From: a virus
DNA: 62,820 nucleotides
Reading direction: 5' to 3' (one strand)
IMG/VR virus record: IMGVR_UViG_3300035034_000349
Coordinates: 1-62,820 of that record
A model generated the notes under the pieces. That model made no database searches and was not told the DNA's origin. It saw nothing but the letters and a program-made list of their open reading frames with translations. Of this stretch, positions 32,927 to 41,598 are shown piece after piece. Each line of letters begins with the position of its first letter. Within the stretch, counting starts at the first letter, position 1. Position numbers and translations under genes: made by a program.

Positions 32927-34337
32927 TTGATACCTTTCCTGTAGACTCTGAGCCTAGTTTATACTTATTCTCTATATATGCGACAAACTCTTTATTGTTG
33001 AGCAAGTCTTCAAGCCAGATATCTGTGTCTTTTTTACGAACCTTTGAGTCTGGACTAGCGGGTAAGGCGTACCAACCGTTTGTAGGTGAAATAATATGTT
33101 TAGATTCTAAGGCAAGATCAAGCAAGCCTGAATACTTATCAATACCAGAGTCGAATAAGACTTTAAGACCAATGCGAGCCTTTTCTTTTACGAAGCGAGA
33201 CTTCTCCACATTTAAGTTAAAGGTAAAGCCTTTTAATTCTTTGCCCTCTTTTTCCATAGCCTTTGTGATAATAATGGCAGTATTCGCCGCGAACATAAGC
33301 CCAGTATTATGGTGATTAATACCATTAACATCTCTATATGAGTTGTTATTTTCAACGGTCAAATCATATACATCTTCTTTATCAATTTTTTTAATATTTT
33401 TAATTTTCAAATCAGCGAGAATATCTTCATTATTATAATCTGTCACGCCAACCCACTTATTATCAGTTGTTAATAGTTTATGATTAGCCGAACATTTAAA
33501 CTTTACGCCATTTTCCATCTCAACTTCGTATAGATCGGGCTTAGGCTCTAATAGTGTATGTTTGTTCCATGTATGCGTCACTAACTGGTACGTACCATCG
33601 TGAGTCATAACTTTATCGCCTACGACAATATTTTCTATACTACATGCGCCGCCTTCAGTTAATACCTTATGTCCAGCGGTAAGGCACCCGCCTCCAATAA
33701 TAGTCTTTGGAAACAATCCAATTTCTTGATAAGTGTGGGCAATGCCGACACACGGAATATCTTTAATGGTGAGTTTCGCTGTAATGATTCTGAATAGAGA
33801 CTTCAAAGCCTTTGCGCGAGTCATATCGCCTACAGTTTTACCGTCTAAAGCGTCTTGTGCTTCTTTATCAGACCCCATATTACCAAAAGAGTCTACAAAG
33901 ATTATGACTTTATCACCTTTTACCAATTCTTCAAGTTTCTGAGCAATGTCAATTTTCATCTTCTCTACAGACTCTACTGGAATGTGTACGACTCGTGAAA
34001 CATCAACACCCTGCGCTTTCATATACTCTTCAGTGATACCAAATTCAGTGTCATAAAAAAGACAAACACCATCTTTATGTTTATTGAGATATGCCGATAC
34101 GACTGCCAAGCCTAGTAGAGACTTAAAGTGTCGTGATGGACCAGCAATTACGGTAAAGCCCGGTGATAATCCACGATTAGGAGAACCTGAAAGAATGATA
34201 TTCATTGCTGGGTATGCTGTTTTAACAAAAGAATCGTCTGTAAGATTGAAAAACTCTGACTTAGAGACTAAAGAAGAGCCTTTGCCTTTGAGTAATTTTT
34301 TCAATAGGGGATTAGATACGGAAGTTGTTCCCGACAT
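32910..34337 (-). CDS. uvsX: UvsX RecA-like recombinase, intein-containing
   Basis: A 475-residue precursor, 348 after splicing. The ATPase core has Walker A GPSRHFKS (66-73), the glutamate stretch LFYDTEFG, and Walker B VIIFVDS. A 127-residue mini-intein (218-344) sits in the DNA-binding loop region between IIGGG and TGLMFAAN. UvsX does strand exchange in recombination-dependent replication and repair. It heads the operon uvsX-gp41 with its own promoter at 34370-34398. Confidence 0.93.
   Translation of the reverse strand: MSGTTSVSNPLLKKLLKGKGSSLVSKSEFFNLTDDSFVKTAYPAMNIILSGSPNRGLSPGFTVIAGPSRHFKSLLGLAVVSAYLNKHKDGVCLFYDTEFGITEEYMKAQGVDVSRVVHIPVESVEKMKIDIAQKLEELVKGDKVIIFVDSFGNMGSDKEAQDALDGKTVGDMTRAKALKSLFRIITAKLTIKDIPCVGIAHTYQEIGLFPKTIIGGGCLTAGHKVLTEGGACSIENIVVGDKVMTHDGTYQLVTHTWNKHTLLEPKPDLYEVEMENGVKFKCSANHKLLTTDNKWVGVTDYNNEDILADLKIKNIKKIDKEDVYDLTVENNNSYRDVNGINHHNTGLMFAANTAIIITKAMEKEGKELKGFTFNLNVEKSRFVKEKARIGLKVLFDSGIDKYSGLLDLALESKHIISPTNGWYALPASPDSKVRKKDTDIWLEDLLNNKEFVAYIENKYKLGSESTGKVSSDEEE
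33306..33686 (-). mobile_element. UvsX mini-intein (127 aa)
   Basis: Begins CLTAGHKVLTEGG, block B CSANHKLLT, ends VYDLTVENNNSYRDV...INHHN before Thr. No endonuclease domain. It disrupts the second DNA-binding loop of the recombinase. Confidence 0.92.
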
Positions 34338-34369
34338 ATTAGTACCTTTCGATGTGTGTGATTGTTTTT

Positions 34370-34398
34370 AGTATATCATAATATATGTATTATGTCAA
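34370..34398 (-). promoter_or_regulatory. Host-type promoter of uvsX
   Basis: Minus-strand TTGACA (34393-34398), 17 bases, TATACT (34370-34375), 33 bases before the uvsX ATG. Confidence 0.75.
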
Positions 34399-34405
34399 AT
34401 ACTAT

Positions 34406-34990
34406 TTACGGTATTTCAACTTTATTTTCATCATATACCTTATATCCTCTGGAATGCCATTTACGCGCCCTGTCATAATCGTTTACAGACTTTGGAGGAT
34501 AATGTATGGTGTATTTATTCTGTATCATATCTAATTGTCTTTTAGTCATGTTAAGAGTATTTGACGTATAAGAATAGTATGCTTTACAGTGTTCATAATC
34601 AAAAGTAGGTGTGATATCTCTTTCGGGGTTTCCTTGGTGCATCTTGATAAACTGATAAGAGACACTATCAACTATAATGGTTAAGGCTCGTGAAGTATTG
34701 CTATATACTTGAAAACCTTTGTGGTTGCCTAATTCACCAGCCGCATTTACAATAGCCTTAATTTCGGCGCGCTTATCAGTCGTTAAGTATATATCAACAT
34801 CGGTTCGCTGATAGCACTGCTCCGCTTCAATGTCCACACTATAAGTATCGTACAGCATAGGAATCAACCCGCCTGCAATTATGTACGAACTGAATGTTTC
34901 TATTCTTAAACCTAAAGCCTTTGTTGCTATTTCGATTCTTTTTGCACATTCTTGTTTAACTGCAAAGAAAATTGCGTCTTCACTCTCCAT
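34406..34990 (-). CDS. Nucleotidyltransferase-fold protein (194 aa)
   Basis: The N-terminal half has AGGLIPMLYDTY followed by RTDVDIYL, the helix-G-G and D-x-D pattern of pol-beta-type nucleotidyltransferases. It is similar to phage proteins lying beside DNA polymerase. The substrate is unknown. It begins 1 base after the gp43 stop, and a second nucleotidyltransferase lies on the other side of gp43. Confidence 0.6.
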   Translation of the reverse strand: MESEDAIFFAVKQECAKRIEIATKALGLRIETFSSYIIAGGLIPMLYDTYSVDIEAEQCYQRTDVDIYLTTDKRAEIKAIVNAAGELGNHKGFQVYSNTSRALTIIVDSVSYQFIKMHQGNPERDITPTFDYEHCKAYYSYTSNTLNMTKRQLDMIQNKYTIHYPPKSVNDYDRARKWHSRGYKVYDENKVEIP

Positions 34991-37563
34991 TAGAAGAATA
35001 TCCCCTTTAAGTCGTTTTCTTTCTCACACTTCCAGCCTATTTCATCGGTAATAGCCTTCAAAGGATCGAGAAAGGTTTTTTCAAATTGTAGTTCATAGTC
35101 TATAAATCTGGCTATGTTCGTTTCTTTTGGGTATTCGCCTAAGAAAGCAAAAACATTTTCTTTCAGTATGTTAGGCATTTTTAAGTATAAAAATAGAATA
35201 CTATCCCCTGCGCGAATAAGATCATACTTATCAGTGAGATTCTTTTCTGTAAGTAGTTTGTTATAGACCAATGCCGCGCGAACATGAATAGGTATTCCAC
35301 TATTATATTGTCCTGTAACCCCATCAACCCACTTTGCAATTTCGTTCGTACCGCGCGGAAAGGCAATCTGCTCTGGACTCATCATGAAAAACTCTTTTTT
35401 AAAGTCTCGCACAAAATTATGTAAAGTCTTCTCATCCTTACGTAGAATGATAGATAAAGACTCTTCAAGTCTGTCACGAACGACTAGCGGTGTCGAACTC
35501 TTTACAACTTCAAGACCCATGATTTTCATTTCTGGCTCTTGATATCTGACACCCTCTTTATCATAGACATTCATGGCGTAGCGTTTTTTACCAGTCCACA
35601 CAGCCTTATCTGCTATAATCTCACGTTCCATAGCCATTGTCAAGTCTTTATGGTTCATATATGTAAACATATTCTTAAAGATATCGGCAAACATAGGCTC
35701 AAATTTCTTTTTACATATGATATCAAGCTTTTCCGTAATAATCTGAGGGTCTGTTTCACCCTTCATAAGCGTGTCTACAATATCTGAAAAATCAATATAC
35801 AAAGAGTCTGTATCCACCGCTATGACAAAGTCTTTATCTTTTTTCGTAACCTTAGTCATATACTCATTAATCTTATTAACAGAAGTCTTAATAAATGTCT
35901 GTCCCGTAAGAGTAACAGCCGAAGCATTATCAATATCGAAATATTGAAAGTATTTGTTACCCAATGCGCCATAAGCGGCGTTAATCAAAATCTTTGTGGA
36001 TAGCTGTTTAATCTTATAAACACCATGCAAAGTCTTCATTGTACGATAGTCTTCAGAGTTTGAATCAGTCTTCAGTAATAGGTGTTCAGTCTCAAACATC
36101 TTTTTCTTAAATACTTTACGCTTATTAAAGAATTTCTCCATAAGCTCAGATAAGAATGATTGAAAGTCTTTGCGGTATAGTGCGCCATTTCCTGCAATGG
36201 ATACATCACCATACTGTTTCAGAATATCTGAAGTCTTCAGCAACTCATTGACAAAATCCATATGGTCTATGTCGAGTCTTGTTATTTTAGTCTCTGGACC
36301 AATATTCACTTGTCGAATAATATTAGGATACAAAGAGGCTAAGTCAAAGGATACAACCCATCGGTGTTGTCCAGTTAAAGGCTCTTTTACATACCCACCC
36401 TCAAATTTGAAGTATTCGTCACCGTTCTCATATTCTTTAATCTCTGGAATAATCCCCTTATCATGCAAATGCTGATAGATAAGAATCTCCCAATATTTCA
36501 CAGTCCCTAAAGAGTCTGTATATTCTGGCACTTTTCCAGAATATGTAACATCAATGATAAGATCGAGAAACTGAAGCTTCGTGTCAAGTTGGTGTATTCT
36601 ATGAGTATCAATGATATTATATTCACAGTAAGTCTGATAATCATTCTGTAACAAGTCCGTAAGAGTACCTTCATACTCCATTTTACCTACTTTTAAATGT
36701 TTCTTTGTGATATAATCAAGTGAATACGAAGGCTCTTTAGAATATGTGTATTTCATATACAAGTCTCTATAATCTAATTCAGAGACTCCTACAATGTCAT
36801 ATGTCGTAACGGTTTTAAGTGTACCAAATTGTTTAACACGATTTGTTCGTGTATTGACAATTTTCCAAGGTGAGAGTTTTTTCATCACAGATGGTCCAAA
36901 TAGATTTTGGAGTCTGTTTACAAGATATGGAATATCAAAGTGTCGAGAATACCAACCAGAAAGAATATCTGGTGGGTTAAGTTGAATGAAATTAACAAAT
37001 GAAAGAAGCATCTTCTTTTCATTCTCATAAGCATATGATACAATCTCAAAGGTTAATTCATCCTTTGAAATATGTTTAAGATTCTCTGAGTCGAATTTGC
37101 CCCACTTTTCACAAGACCATACGTACATGATATTCTTTTTTGCATCTTTATAGGCAATCGAAGTAACTTCTTCTTTTGCTATAAACGGGTCTGGAAAGCC
37201 GTTTGCTGAATTTACCTCAATATCAAAGAAGCACTTATTAATAGCCTTTACATCAAATTCCAATTCTCCAGCAAATGTTTCTGCAATATAAGCACACGAA
37301 AAGAGGCTATTACCATAATGCTTTACATTTTGAACATTGGAAAAGTCTTTAAGATGGTCTTTTGCAGAATTGATAGAGTCAAAGGACATGGCTTTCAGCG
37401 GAGTTCCATCATAACACTCTTTATCCTTTTCAGTCTCTGGGCACTGGGCATAGATAGTCGGCGCATATGGAATCTTTTTAAGAAGGGCGTTCCCCGAAGC
37501 GTCATATCCACGGTATAGGAGATTATTCCCATACTGGCGTATGTTCGTATAAAATTCTTTCAT
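34990..37563 (-). CDS. 43: DNA polymerase gp43 (family B)
   Basis: 857 residues, close to T4 gp43 (898). Exonuclease: FDIE (113-116) and SRHFDIPYL near 207-215. Polymerase: motif A DLASLYPN (407-414), motif B NAAYGALGNKY (528-538), motif C DTDS (584-587). The C-terminal end lacks a typical clamp-binding motif that I could identify. No intein, unlike the neighbours uvsX and gp41. Confidence 0.96.
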   Translation of the reverse strand: MKEFYTNIRQYGNNLLYRGYDASGNALLKKIPYAPTIYAQCPETEKDKECYDGTPLKAMSFDSINSAKDHLKDFSNVQNVKHYGNSLFSCAYIAETFAGELEFDVKAINKCFFDIEVNSANGFPDPFIAKEEVTSIAYKDAKKNIMYVWSCEKWGKFDSENLKHISKDELTFEIVSYAYENEKKMLLSFVNFIQLNPPDILSGWYSRHFDIPYLVNRLQNLFGPSVMKKLSPWKIVNTRTNRVKQFGTLKTVTTYDIVGVSELDYRDLYMKYTYSKEPSYSLDYITKKHLKVGKMEYEGTLTDLLQNDYQTYCEYNIIDTHRIHQLDTKLQFLDLIIDVTYSGKVPEYTDSLGTVKYWEILIYQHLHDKGIIPEIKEYENGDEYFKFEGGYVKEPLTGQHRWVVSFDLASLYPNIIRQVNIGPETKITRLDIDHMDFVNELLKTSDILKQYGDVSIAGNGALYRKDFQSFLSELMEKFFNKRKVFKKKMFETEHLLLKTDSNSEDYRTMKTLHGVYKIKQLSTKILINAAYGALGNKYFQYFDIDNASAVTLTGQTFIKTSVNKINEYMTKVTKKDKDFVIAVDTDSLYIDFSDIVDTLMKGETDPQIITEKLDIICKKKFEPMFADIFKNMFTYMNHKDLTMAMEREIIADKAVWTGKKRYAMNVYDKEGVRYQEPEMKIMGLEVVKSSTPLVVRDRLEESLSIILRKDEKTLHNFVRDFKKEFFMMSPEQIAFPRGTNEIAKWVDGVTGQYNSGIPIHVRAALVYNKLLTEKNLTDKYDLIRAGDSILFLYLKMPNILKENVFAFLGEYPKETNIARFIDYELQFEKTFLDPLKAITDEIGWKCEKENDLKGIFF

Positions 37564-37572
37564 GTGTTCTCT

Positions 37573-38328
37573 TTATTTTTGTGTGTGGAGTCTGTAGAAT
37601 GAGTCTATACAGGGCTTATTGATATATCTGTAATCTACTTCACTGTAGCCTAATATTTCATCCTTCATATCATCTAACTGGGCATAGAGTCTTTTCAGTA
37701 TCTTTAAGTCTGGTGTGTATTGTACGGCATTTTGCCTATTTGTTACAATACGCGAGACTTCACCATATACATCATACGGCATAGTGGTAGACTCTAGTAA
37801 AGTCTGTATAGATAATGGGAAGGTAGTAGAATAAGATTGTAGCATAAAGTTTACACAAAGTAAAGGTCTTAATATGCATATCTGATATTTCGACTCTTCT
37901 TCGTTTCTTATTCCGTTCTTATATGTTTTATGGGCCAGACCATAATAATGAAACATAAGACTTCTTCGAACATTATTCCAAAATTCTGTAGGCAATTTAA
38001 GGTCAAGACTTCTATAATGACATTCTTTTTTTGCGTTAAGCATTTCATAGGCTGTAGCATTGCCATTATAAAGCATTTTGCAAAATTGTCGAATATCGTA
38101 TAAACAAACGTCTACGTCACCTTGTTGATAGGTTATACTCTTCTGCTCGTTGTCATCAAATGTGTGGTATAGAGTTTTATCATTTGAAACATATACACCC
38201 TTTATGTCATGATCGCTAAAGCGTGAGTTATATTCCCACGCTCGCGAACCATTTTCGACAAACGACAACACTTTTACATCATTTGCGCCTTCTATATTTG
38301 CTATATGTTCATTCATTGTCATTGTCAT
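37573..38328 (-). CDS. Predicted nucleotidyltransferase (COG3541 type)
   Basis: 251 residues. The motif ENGSRAWEYNSRFSDHDIKGVYV carries GS-x(n)-SDxD of the MNT/COG3541 nucleotidyltransferase group. A long helical C-terminal part follows. Its start (MTMTMNEH) overlaps the end of the secreted protein upstream, in a short tandem of CAATGA units. A role in modifying RNA, protein or an antitoxin-like target is possible; none is shown. Confidence 0.7.
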   Translation of the reverse strand: MTMTMNEHIANIEGANDVKVLSFVENGSRAWEYNSRFSDHDIKGVYVSNDKTLYHTFDDNEQKSITYQQGDVDVCLYDIRQFCKMLYNGNATAYEMLNAKKECHYRSLDLKLPTEFWNNVRRSLMFHYYGLAHKTYKNGIRNEEESKYQICILRPLLCVNFMLQSYSTTFPLSIQTLLESTTMPYDVYGEVSRIVTNRQNAVQYTPDLKILKRLYAQLDDMKDEILGYSEVDYRYINKPCIDSFYRLHTQK

Positions 38329-38584
38329 TGTTTTGGTACACTCTAAAATACATTAAATCGCCTTCACTCTGGGTGACAGGCGAAGAGTCTGGTTCAATTC
38401 TTGATAATACAAATGGAGACTGACAGAAAGATTCTTGAAAGTCTGTAGCTTGGCAGTATCGCACAACTTCTTCAAGCGCGACTACAGTGGCAGTGGCTTC
38501 TAGCCGTGTCTCTACGGTATTCTGCGCGTAGACTGTAGACACAAATAGAAAAATGAAAAACAGGGTATTGTATAGGTATAACAT
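38309..38584 (-). CDS. Small secreted protein with signal peptide (91 aa)
   Basis: The start at 38584 is preferred because GAGGAGAT lies 8 bases before it. MLYLYNTLFFIFLFVSTVYA is a signal peptide with a probable cut after VYA. The mature part is ~70 residues with two cysteines (YCQATDFQESFCQ) that may form a disulphide in the periplasm. Function unknown. Confidence 0.65.
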   Translation of the reverse strand: MLYLYNTLFFIFLFVSTVYAQNTVETRLEATATVVALEEVVRYCQATDFQESFCQSPFVLSRIEPDSSPVTQSEGDLMYFRVYQNNDNDNE

Positions 38585-38616
38585 AATATATCTCCTCATT
38601 GAATTACTATAACTAC

Positions 38617-38645
38617 AGTATAACTACAGTATGGAACAATGTCAA
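38617..38645 (-). promoter_or_regulatory. Host-type promoter (early)
   Basis: Minus-strand TTGACA (38640-38645), 17 bases, TATACT (38617-38622), in front of the secreted-protein gene. Confidence 0.75.
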
Positions 38646-38983
38646 GCAGTATGTGTAGATTTTTGATTATTAAGTGAACGATAAATCACTTGTTTACCAT
38701 TACGAAGGTGTTCTTGAATGCCGATAGACATGCCGTGTGTAATACCACGATCTGTATAGACTACAACATAATCGGCCGATCTTGACCAGCATAAACCAGC
38801 GGCAATGCCTATAGCTCTTTCGCATGGGTTATTATCGTCAAGAATGCCCGGCTGGGTGTATAGTAAATGCGAGGCTATAGGACTTTCGCCATGCGTTAAA
38901 GAGTCTCGAATACACTCGCGCGCGTAACCGACATTCTCTTCATTGTTTCCAGTGTACGGACTTTCTACTATAACTCTTTTCAT
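38642..38983 (-). CDS. Nucleoside-deoxyribosyltransferase-like phage protein (113 aa)
   Basis: VIVESPYTG at the start, YARECIRDSLTHGESPIASHLLY and VVVYTDRGITHGM form a Rossmann-like pattern shared with DUF7768 / 2-deoxyribosyltransferase-like proteins common in phages. Such proteins may bind nucleosides or nucleotides. Catalysis is not established for the family. A late-type motif lies upstream (39014-39021). Confidence 0.65.
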   Translation of the reverse strand: MKRVIVESPYTGNNEENVGYARECIRDSLTHGESPIASHLLYTQPGILDDNNPCERAIGIAAGLCWSRSADYVVVYTDRGITHGMSIGIQEHLRNGKQVIYRSLNNQKSTHTA

Positions 38984-39013
38984 ATTATTCCTTGTTATTC
39001 TATATACATAATA

Positions 39014-39021
39014 TATTTATA
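39014..39021 (-). promoter_or_regulatory. T4-type late promoter TATAAATA
   Basis: TATAAATA on the minus strand 31 bases upstream of the deoxyribosyltransferase-like gene, with AAGGAA before the ATG. Confidence 0.55.
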
Positions 39022-39026
39022 CTTTT

Positions 39027-39209
39027 TTAGCCTAGATAAGCACTTACTATATTATCTTCAGTATCAATAACTAAAGTGTATCTATTAGGCATATAATCGG
39101 CGGTGATTAGACCATTAAAGTTTGCAACTCTATAGACTACGCCAAGCTTATCGAAACGGTCTGTAATCGAAAACACATTCTTACCTATTAGTGAGTCTGG
39201 ATTAACCAT
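39027..39209 (-). CDS. Small beta-rich hypothetical protein (60 aa)
   Basis: The start at 39209 (MVNPDSLIGKNVFSITDRFD) has GGAGAG 7 bases upstream and is chosen over an ATG inside the upstream gene. The opening PDSLIGKNVF resembles the N-terminal domain of the Acb2-like protein (KKDSLIGRKVIF), pointing to a shared small domain. Function unknown. Confidence 0.6.
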   Translation of the reverse strand: MVNPDSLIGKNVFSITDRFDKLGVVYRVANFNGLITADYMPNRYTLVIDTEDNIVSAYLG

Positions 39210-39213
39210 TTTT

Positions 39214-39681
39214 TTACTCTCCAAATACGTGAAATACTTCATTAAAACCTTCGCTTATTCTAGGATATACCATAGAATGCGCCATACTCTTCAACACAGA
39301 CTCTGGAATATTTCTTCCATATTCTGCGCGTTCTTCGTTTCTTGTTCGTGTAAGCTCATCATTACACGACATTATAATTGCAGTCTTCTTATAGTCTTCA
39401 GGCACTTTAATTAAAAACTTATGCCGACCCTTAATTGTAAGATTTGTTCTATCAAGAATGATATTCTCACCAAGCTTTAAAGACTCTTCGAATTGTCTAT
39501 CCATGGTGTAGGTTGCCTTTTTAATGACCTCATAGAACACCTCATTATAAGTCTTGCCTACAGACTTTGCATAGTCTTCAACTATCTGATCGGTGGAAAG
39601 TCTTACGTAGTCTGGAAAAAGGGCCGCTTGGGTACTTTTGCCGCTTGCTGGAAGACCAATTAACATAACGAAGTGTTTCAT
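39214..39681 (-). CDS. Polynucleotide kinase-type P-loop kinase
   Basis: 155 residues, Walker A GLPASGKST (9-17), then LSTDQI and ILDRTNLT, the layout of the kinase half of T4 Pnk. The 3'-phosphatase (HAD) half of T4 Pnk is absent here; stand-alone HAD proteins occur at 41582 and 51346. Together with the RNA ligase two genes upstream it could repair cleaved tRNA. The ATG overlaps the stop of the 57-aa gene. Confidence 0.8.
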   Translation of the reverse strand: MKHFVMLIGLPASGKSTQAALFPDYVRLSTDQIVEDYAKSVGKTYNEVFYEVIKKATYTMDRQFEESLKLGENIILDRTNLTIKGRHKFLIKVPEDYKKTAIIMSCNDELTRTRNEERAEYGRNIPESVLKSMAHSMVYPRISEGFNEVFHVFGE

Positions 39682-39851
39682 ATCATTCTTTCTAATATTT
39701 TAATCTCTCGGTTAATATTCTCTTTCTGGAGAATAAACTCAGACTTTTCATAGTCTGTATAAGTGTAATTATCATTAGACAGCTCTTTGTTAATACTGTG
39801 TATCTGCGCTGTATTAAGTCTTATTCTATCTAATATGTCTGAGTCTGTCAA
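39678..39851 (-). CDS. Small coiled-coil protein with TTG start (57 aa)
   Basis: In the 200-base gap between kinase and RNA ligase, TTG at 39851 with AAAGGA 8 bases upstream opens a frame for MTDSDILDRIRLNTAQIHSI and a helical rest ending LERMI. The stop TGA overlaps the kinase ATG. The same TTGACA could instead act as -35 with TAGAAT 17 bases on. No function known. Confidence 0.5.
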   Translation of the reverse strand: MTDSDILDRIRLNTAQIHSINKELSNDNYTYTDYEKSEFILQKENINREIKILERMI

Positions 39852-39882
39852 GATAATTATCCTTTGAAATGAAAGTTATTTA

Positions 39883-41046
39883 TCAATCATTCCAGTTTAT
39901 AGTATTCTTAAAGACTGATGAAGTCTCTGCATATGATTCAAATTTTGTATTTCTGGTACACTGTTTAAGAATATGAGATAGCAATAAAGTCTTAATATCA
40001 AGTCTTGATGCGGGATTATCCCATAATGAGAATATAATTGCCTTTTCTGTAGCATCTATACTCACAGCAGACAATGCAAACTCTTTACGTGTAGTTTTAT
40101 TTATATAAAGATTGTGTTTTATATCGAATATGCTTGTCACAGCCTTATTGATAGAGTCTGAAAAAGACTGTTCATACTCTTCCAAGTCTTCTAAATCATC
40201 GGCACTCAGTAAAGGTTTAATATCATCTAAAGAATTGTCAATAATAAGTTTGACAACACCCGACTCATTAGCCAAATCGTTTTTGACCCGGTGTAAAGCA
40301 CAATACCAGTCATTTTTAACTTTTAATCGGTGTCCATCCTCAAAAGCAATTACATAGCCTTCGTTGCCTACTTCATTCTTAGCCTTTGTTAAAAATTCAT
40401 CACCATTAAAAGTGTCTTCTATGCCAGTGCAAAGCTTTATTCCACAATCTTTATAGTCTTCAATATCATGATAAAGTCCTGTGTATATATTTCTCACTGC
40501 CAAAAGAGTCAAAGAAGATTCTTTTCCATAGTCTATAACAACTCTATTCTTAGTGTCTGTCCACTCAAAAATAGGATTCAAGCCTTGTAATTTAAGCTTT
40601 CGCGCAAAGTGCGCATAAACATCATTATTCTCTACAAAAGCTTCTACATCATGTGAAAATTCTGTTTGACCCATCTTTGTACCCCAAATAAGCCTATCAC
40701 CTACGAAATACGGCACAATCATAGTTCCGTCAATTTTTTCATAGATTTTATGTGGGCGCGTGATATCAACCATATTAAGCGTTTCAGCTCTTTCACCATA
40801 ATTAAAGAATTTGTGTAATGGTCTGCGAAGAATGTTTCCAGTCTCTTTACAGAATATAATACCGCGAAATTCTCTACGAATCTGTGGAATATTGCAAAAA
40901 TGATCAATCTCTGGAAAAACGTCTGGTGACATATAAAGATAGTTAATAATAAGGTACTCTCCACGATCTGCAACCATGAAGAAGTCTTTATCTAAAGCAT
41001 GTTCAACATCTTTAATACTTCGAATGAGTGGAAAGTTATAATTCAT
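39883..41046 (-). CDS. rnlA: RNA ligase 1 (T4 Rnl1 type)
   Basis: 387 residues, near T4 Rnl1 (374). The adenylation motif is K104-I-D-G (EKIDGTMI); RRPLHKFFNYGE precedes it, and PIFEWTDTKNRVVI, NEGYVI and LKVKNDW follow as motifs III, IV and V. It seals RNA ends, classically tRNA cut by host anticodon nucleases. The kinase at 39214 is its likely partner. The gene lies just after repeat copy C. Confidence 0.9.
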   Translation of the reverse strand: MNYNFPLIRSIKDVEHALDKDFFMVADRGEYLIINYLYMSPDVFPEIDHFCNIPQIRREFRGIIFCKETGNILRRPLHKFFNYGERAETLNMVDITRPHKIYEKIDGTMIVPYFVGDRLIWGTKMGQTEFSHDVEAFVENNDVYAHFARKLKLQGLNPIFEWTDTKNRVVIDYGKESSLTLLAVRNIYTGLYHDIEDYKDCGIKLCTGIEDTFNGDEFLTKAKNEVGNEGYVIAFEDGHRLKVKNDWYCALHRVKNDLANESGVVKLIIDNSLDDIKPLLSADDLEDLEEYEQSFSDSINKAVTSIFDIKHNLYINKTTRKEFALSAVSIDATEKAIIFSLWDNPASRLDIKTLLLSHILKQCTRNTKFESYAETSSVFKNTINWND

Positions 41047-41067
41047 GTTTTTTCCTTAGAGGGCTAT

Positions 41068-41159
41068 AAAATTCGTGTTTTTTTATCGTTTAATATCAGA
41101 TAGTTACAGAGACAAAAATCAATTAAAAAACACTTATGGTACTACCCTACCATAAGTGT
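41068..41159 (-). repeat. Terminator/leader repeat, copy C
   Basis: The best-preserved copy. On the minus strand a perfect 11-bp hairpin (41131-41141 with 41148-41158, loop 6) is followed at once by TTTTTTAATTG, a classic Rho-independent terminator for the 117-aa gene. The conserved GTCTCTGTAACTATCTGAT block and the TAAACGATAAAAAA tail then run up to the RNA ligase leader. Confidence 0.85.
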
Positions 41160-41172
41160 GATTTTAAACGCT

Positions 41173-41526
41173 TTATTTCACTTTGTAGGGTTTATCCCAT
41201 TTTCCGATACACAAGTTTTGGTAGTAATTTGGAATATTTCCGTAGTCTCCATCAACACTCTCAACACGCTCCTGACAAACTTCGTTCATGGCTTCAAGAA
41301 CTCGACTAAAAACTTTAACAGCCTCTGGCTCAGACTCGTAGTGGTCTTTGTACCAGAAAGTGTTAACATCGGTATATGAATGGTCTTTGAAGATATCTGG
41401 ACCAGACATAATTGAAACGCCAACACTACTGTGATTTTCGCGGCGAACGCTAAATTTAAACTCTGGTAAAGACTTCTTCAGGTTCTCGCGCATGGCTTTA
41501 ACTTGTTCTGTACTGATATAAGGCAT
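41173..41526 (-). CDS. LPD29-domain-like protein (117 aa)
   Basis: MPYISTEQVKAMRENLKKSLPEFKFSVRRENHSSVGVSIMSGP is the pattern of the LPD29 domain (large polyvalent protein-associated 29; key: YIS, L---PEFKFSVR, V-I-SGP), found alone in many phages and within large polyvalent proteins. The role is unknown. It forms a closed early unit: promoter with the conserved leader (41571-41598) and terminator repeat copy C. Confidence 0.7.
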   Translation of the reverse strand: MPYISTEQVKAMRENLKKSLPEFKFSVRRENHSSVGVSIMSGPDIFKDHSYTDVNTFWYKDHYESEPEAVKVFSRVLEAMNEVCQERVESVDGDYGNIPNYYQNLCIGKWDKPYKVK

Positions 41527-41570
41527 AATATAATCTCTTTCTTCTGGTTAAAAATCTTTCTTACAAGATT

Positions 41571-41598
41571 ATAATAACACATTATAAAGAGATGTCAA
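41571..41598 (-). promoter_or_regulatory. Host-type promoter with conserved leader
   Basis: TTGACA (41593-41598), 16 bases, TATTAT (41571-41576), then AATCTTGTAAGAAAGATTT. Compared with the copies at 7976 and 48386 it has AATCT/AGATT in place of AGTCT/AGACT, a paired change. Confidence 0.8.
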
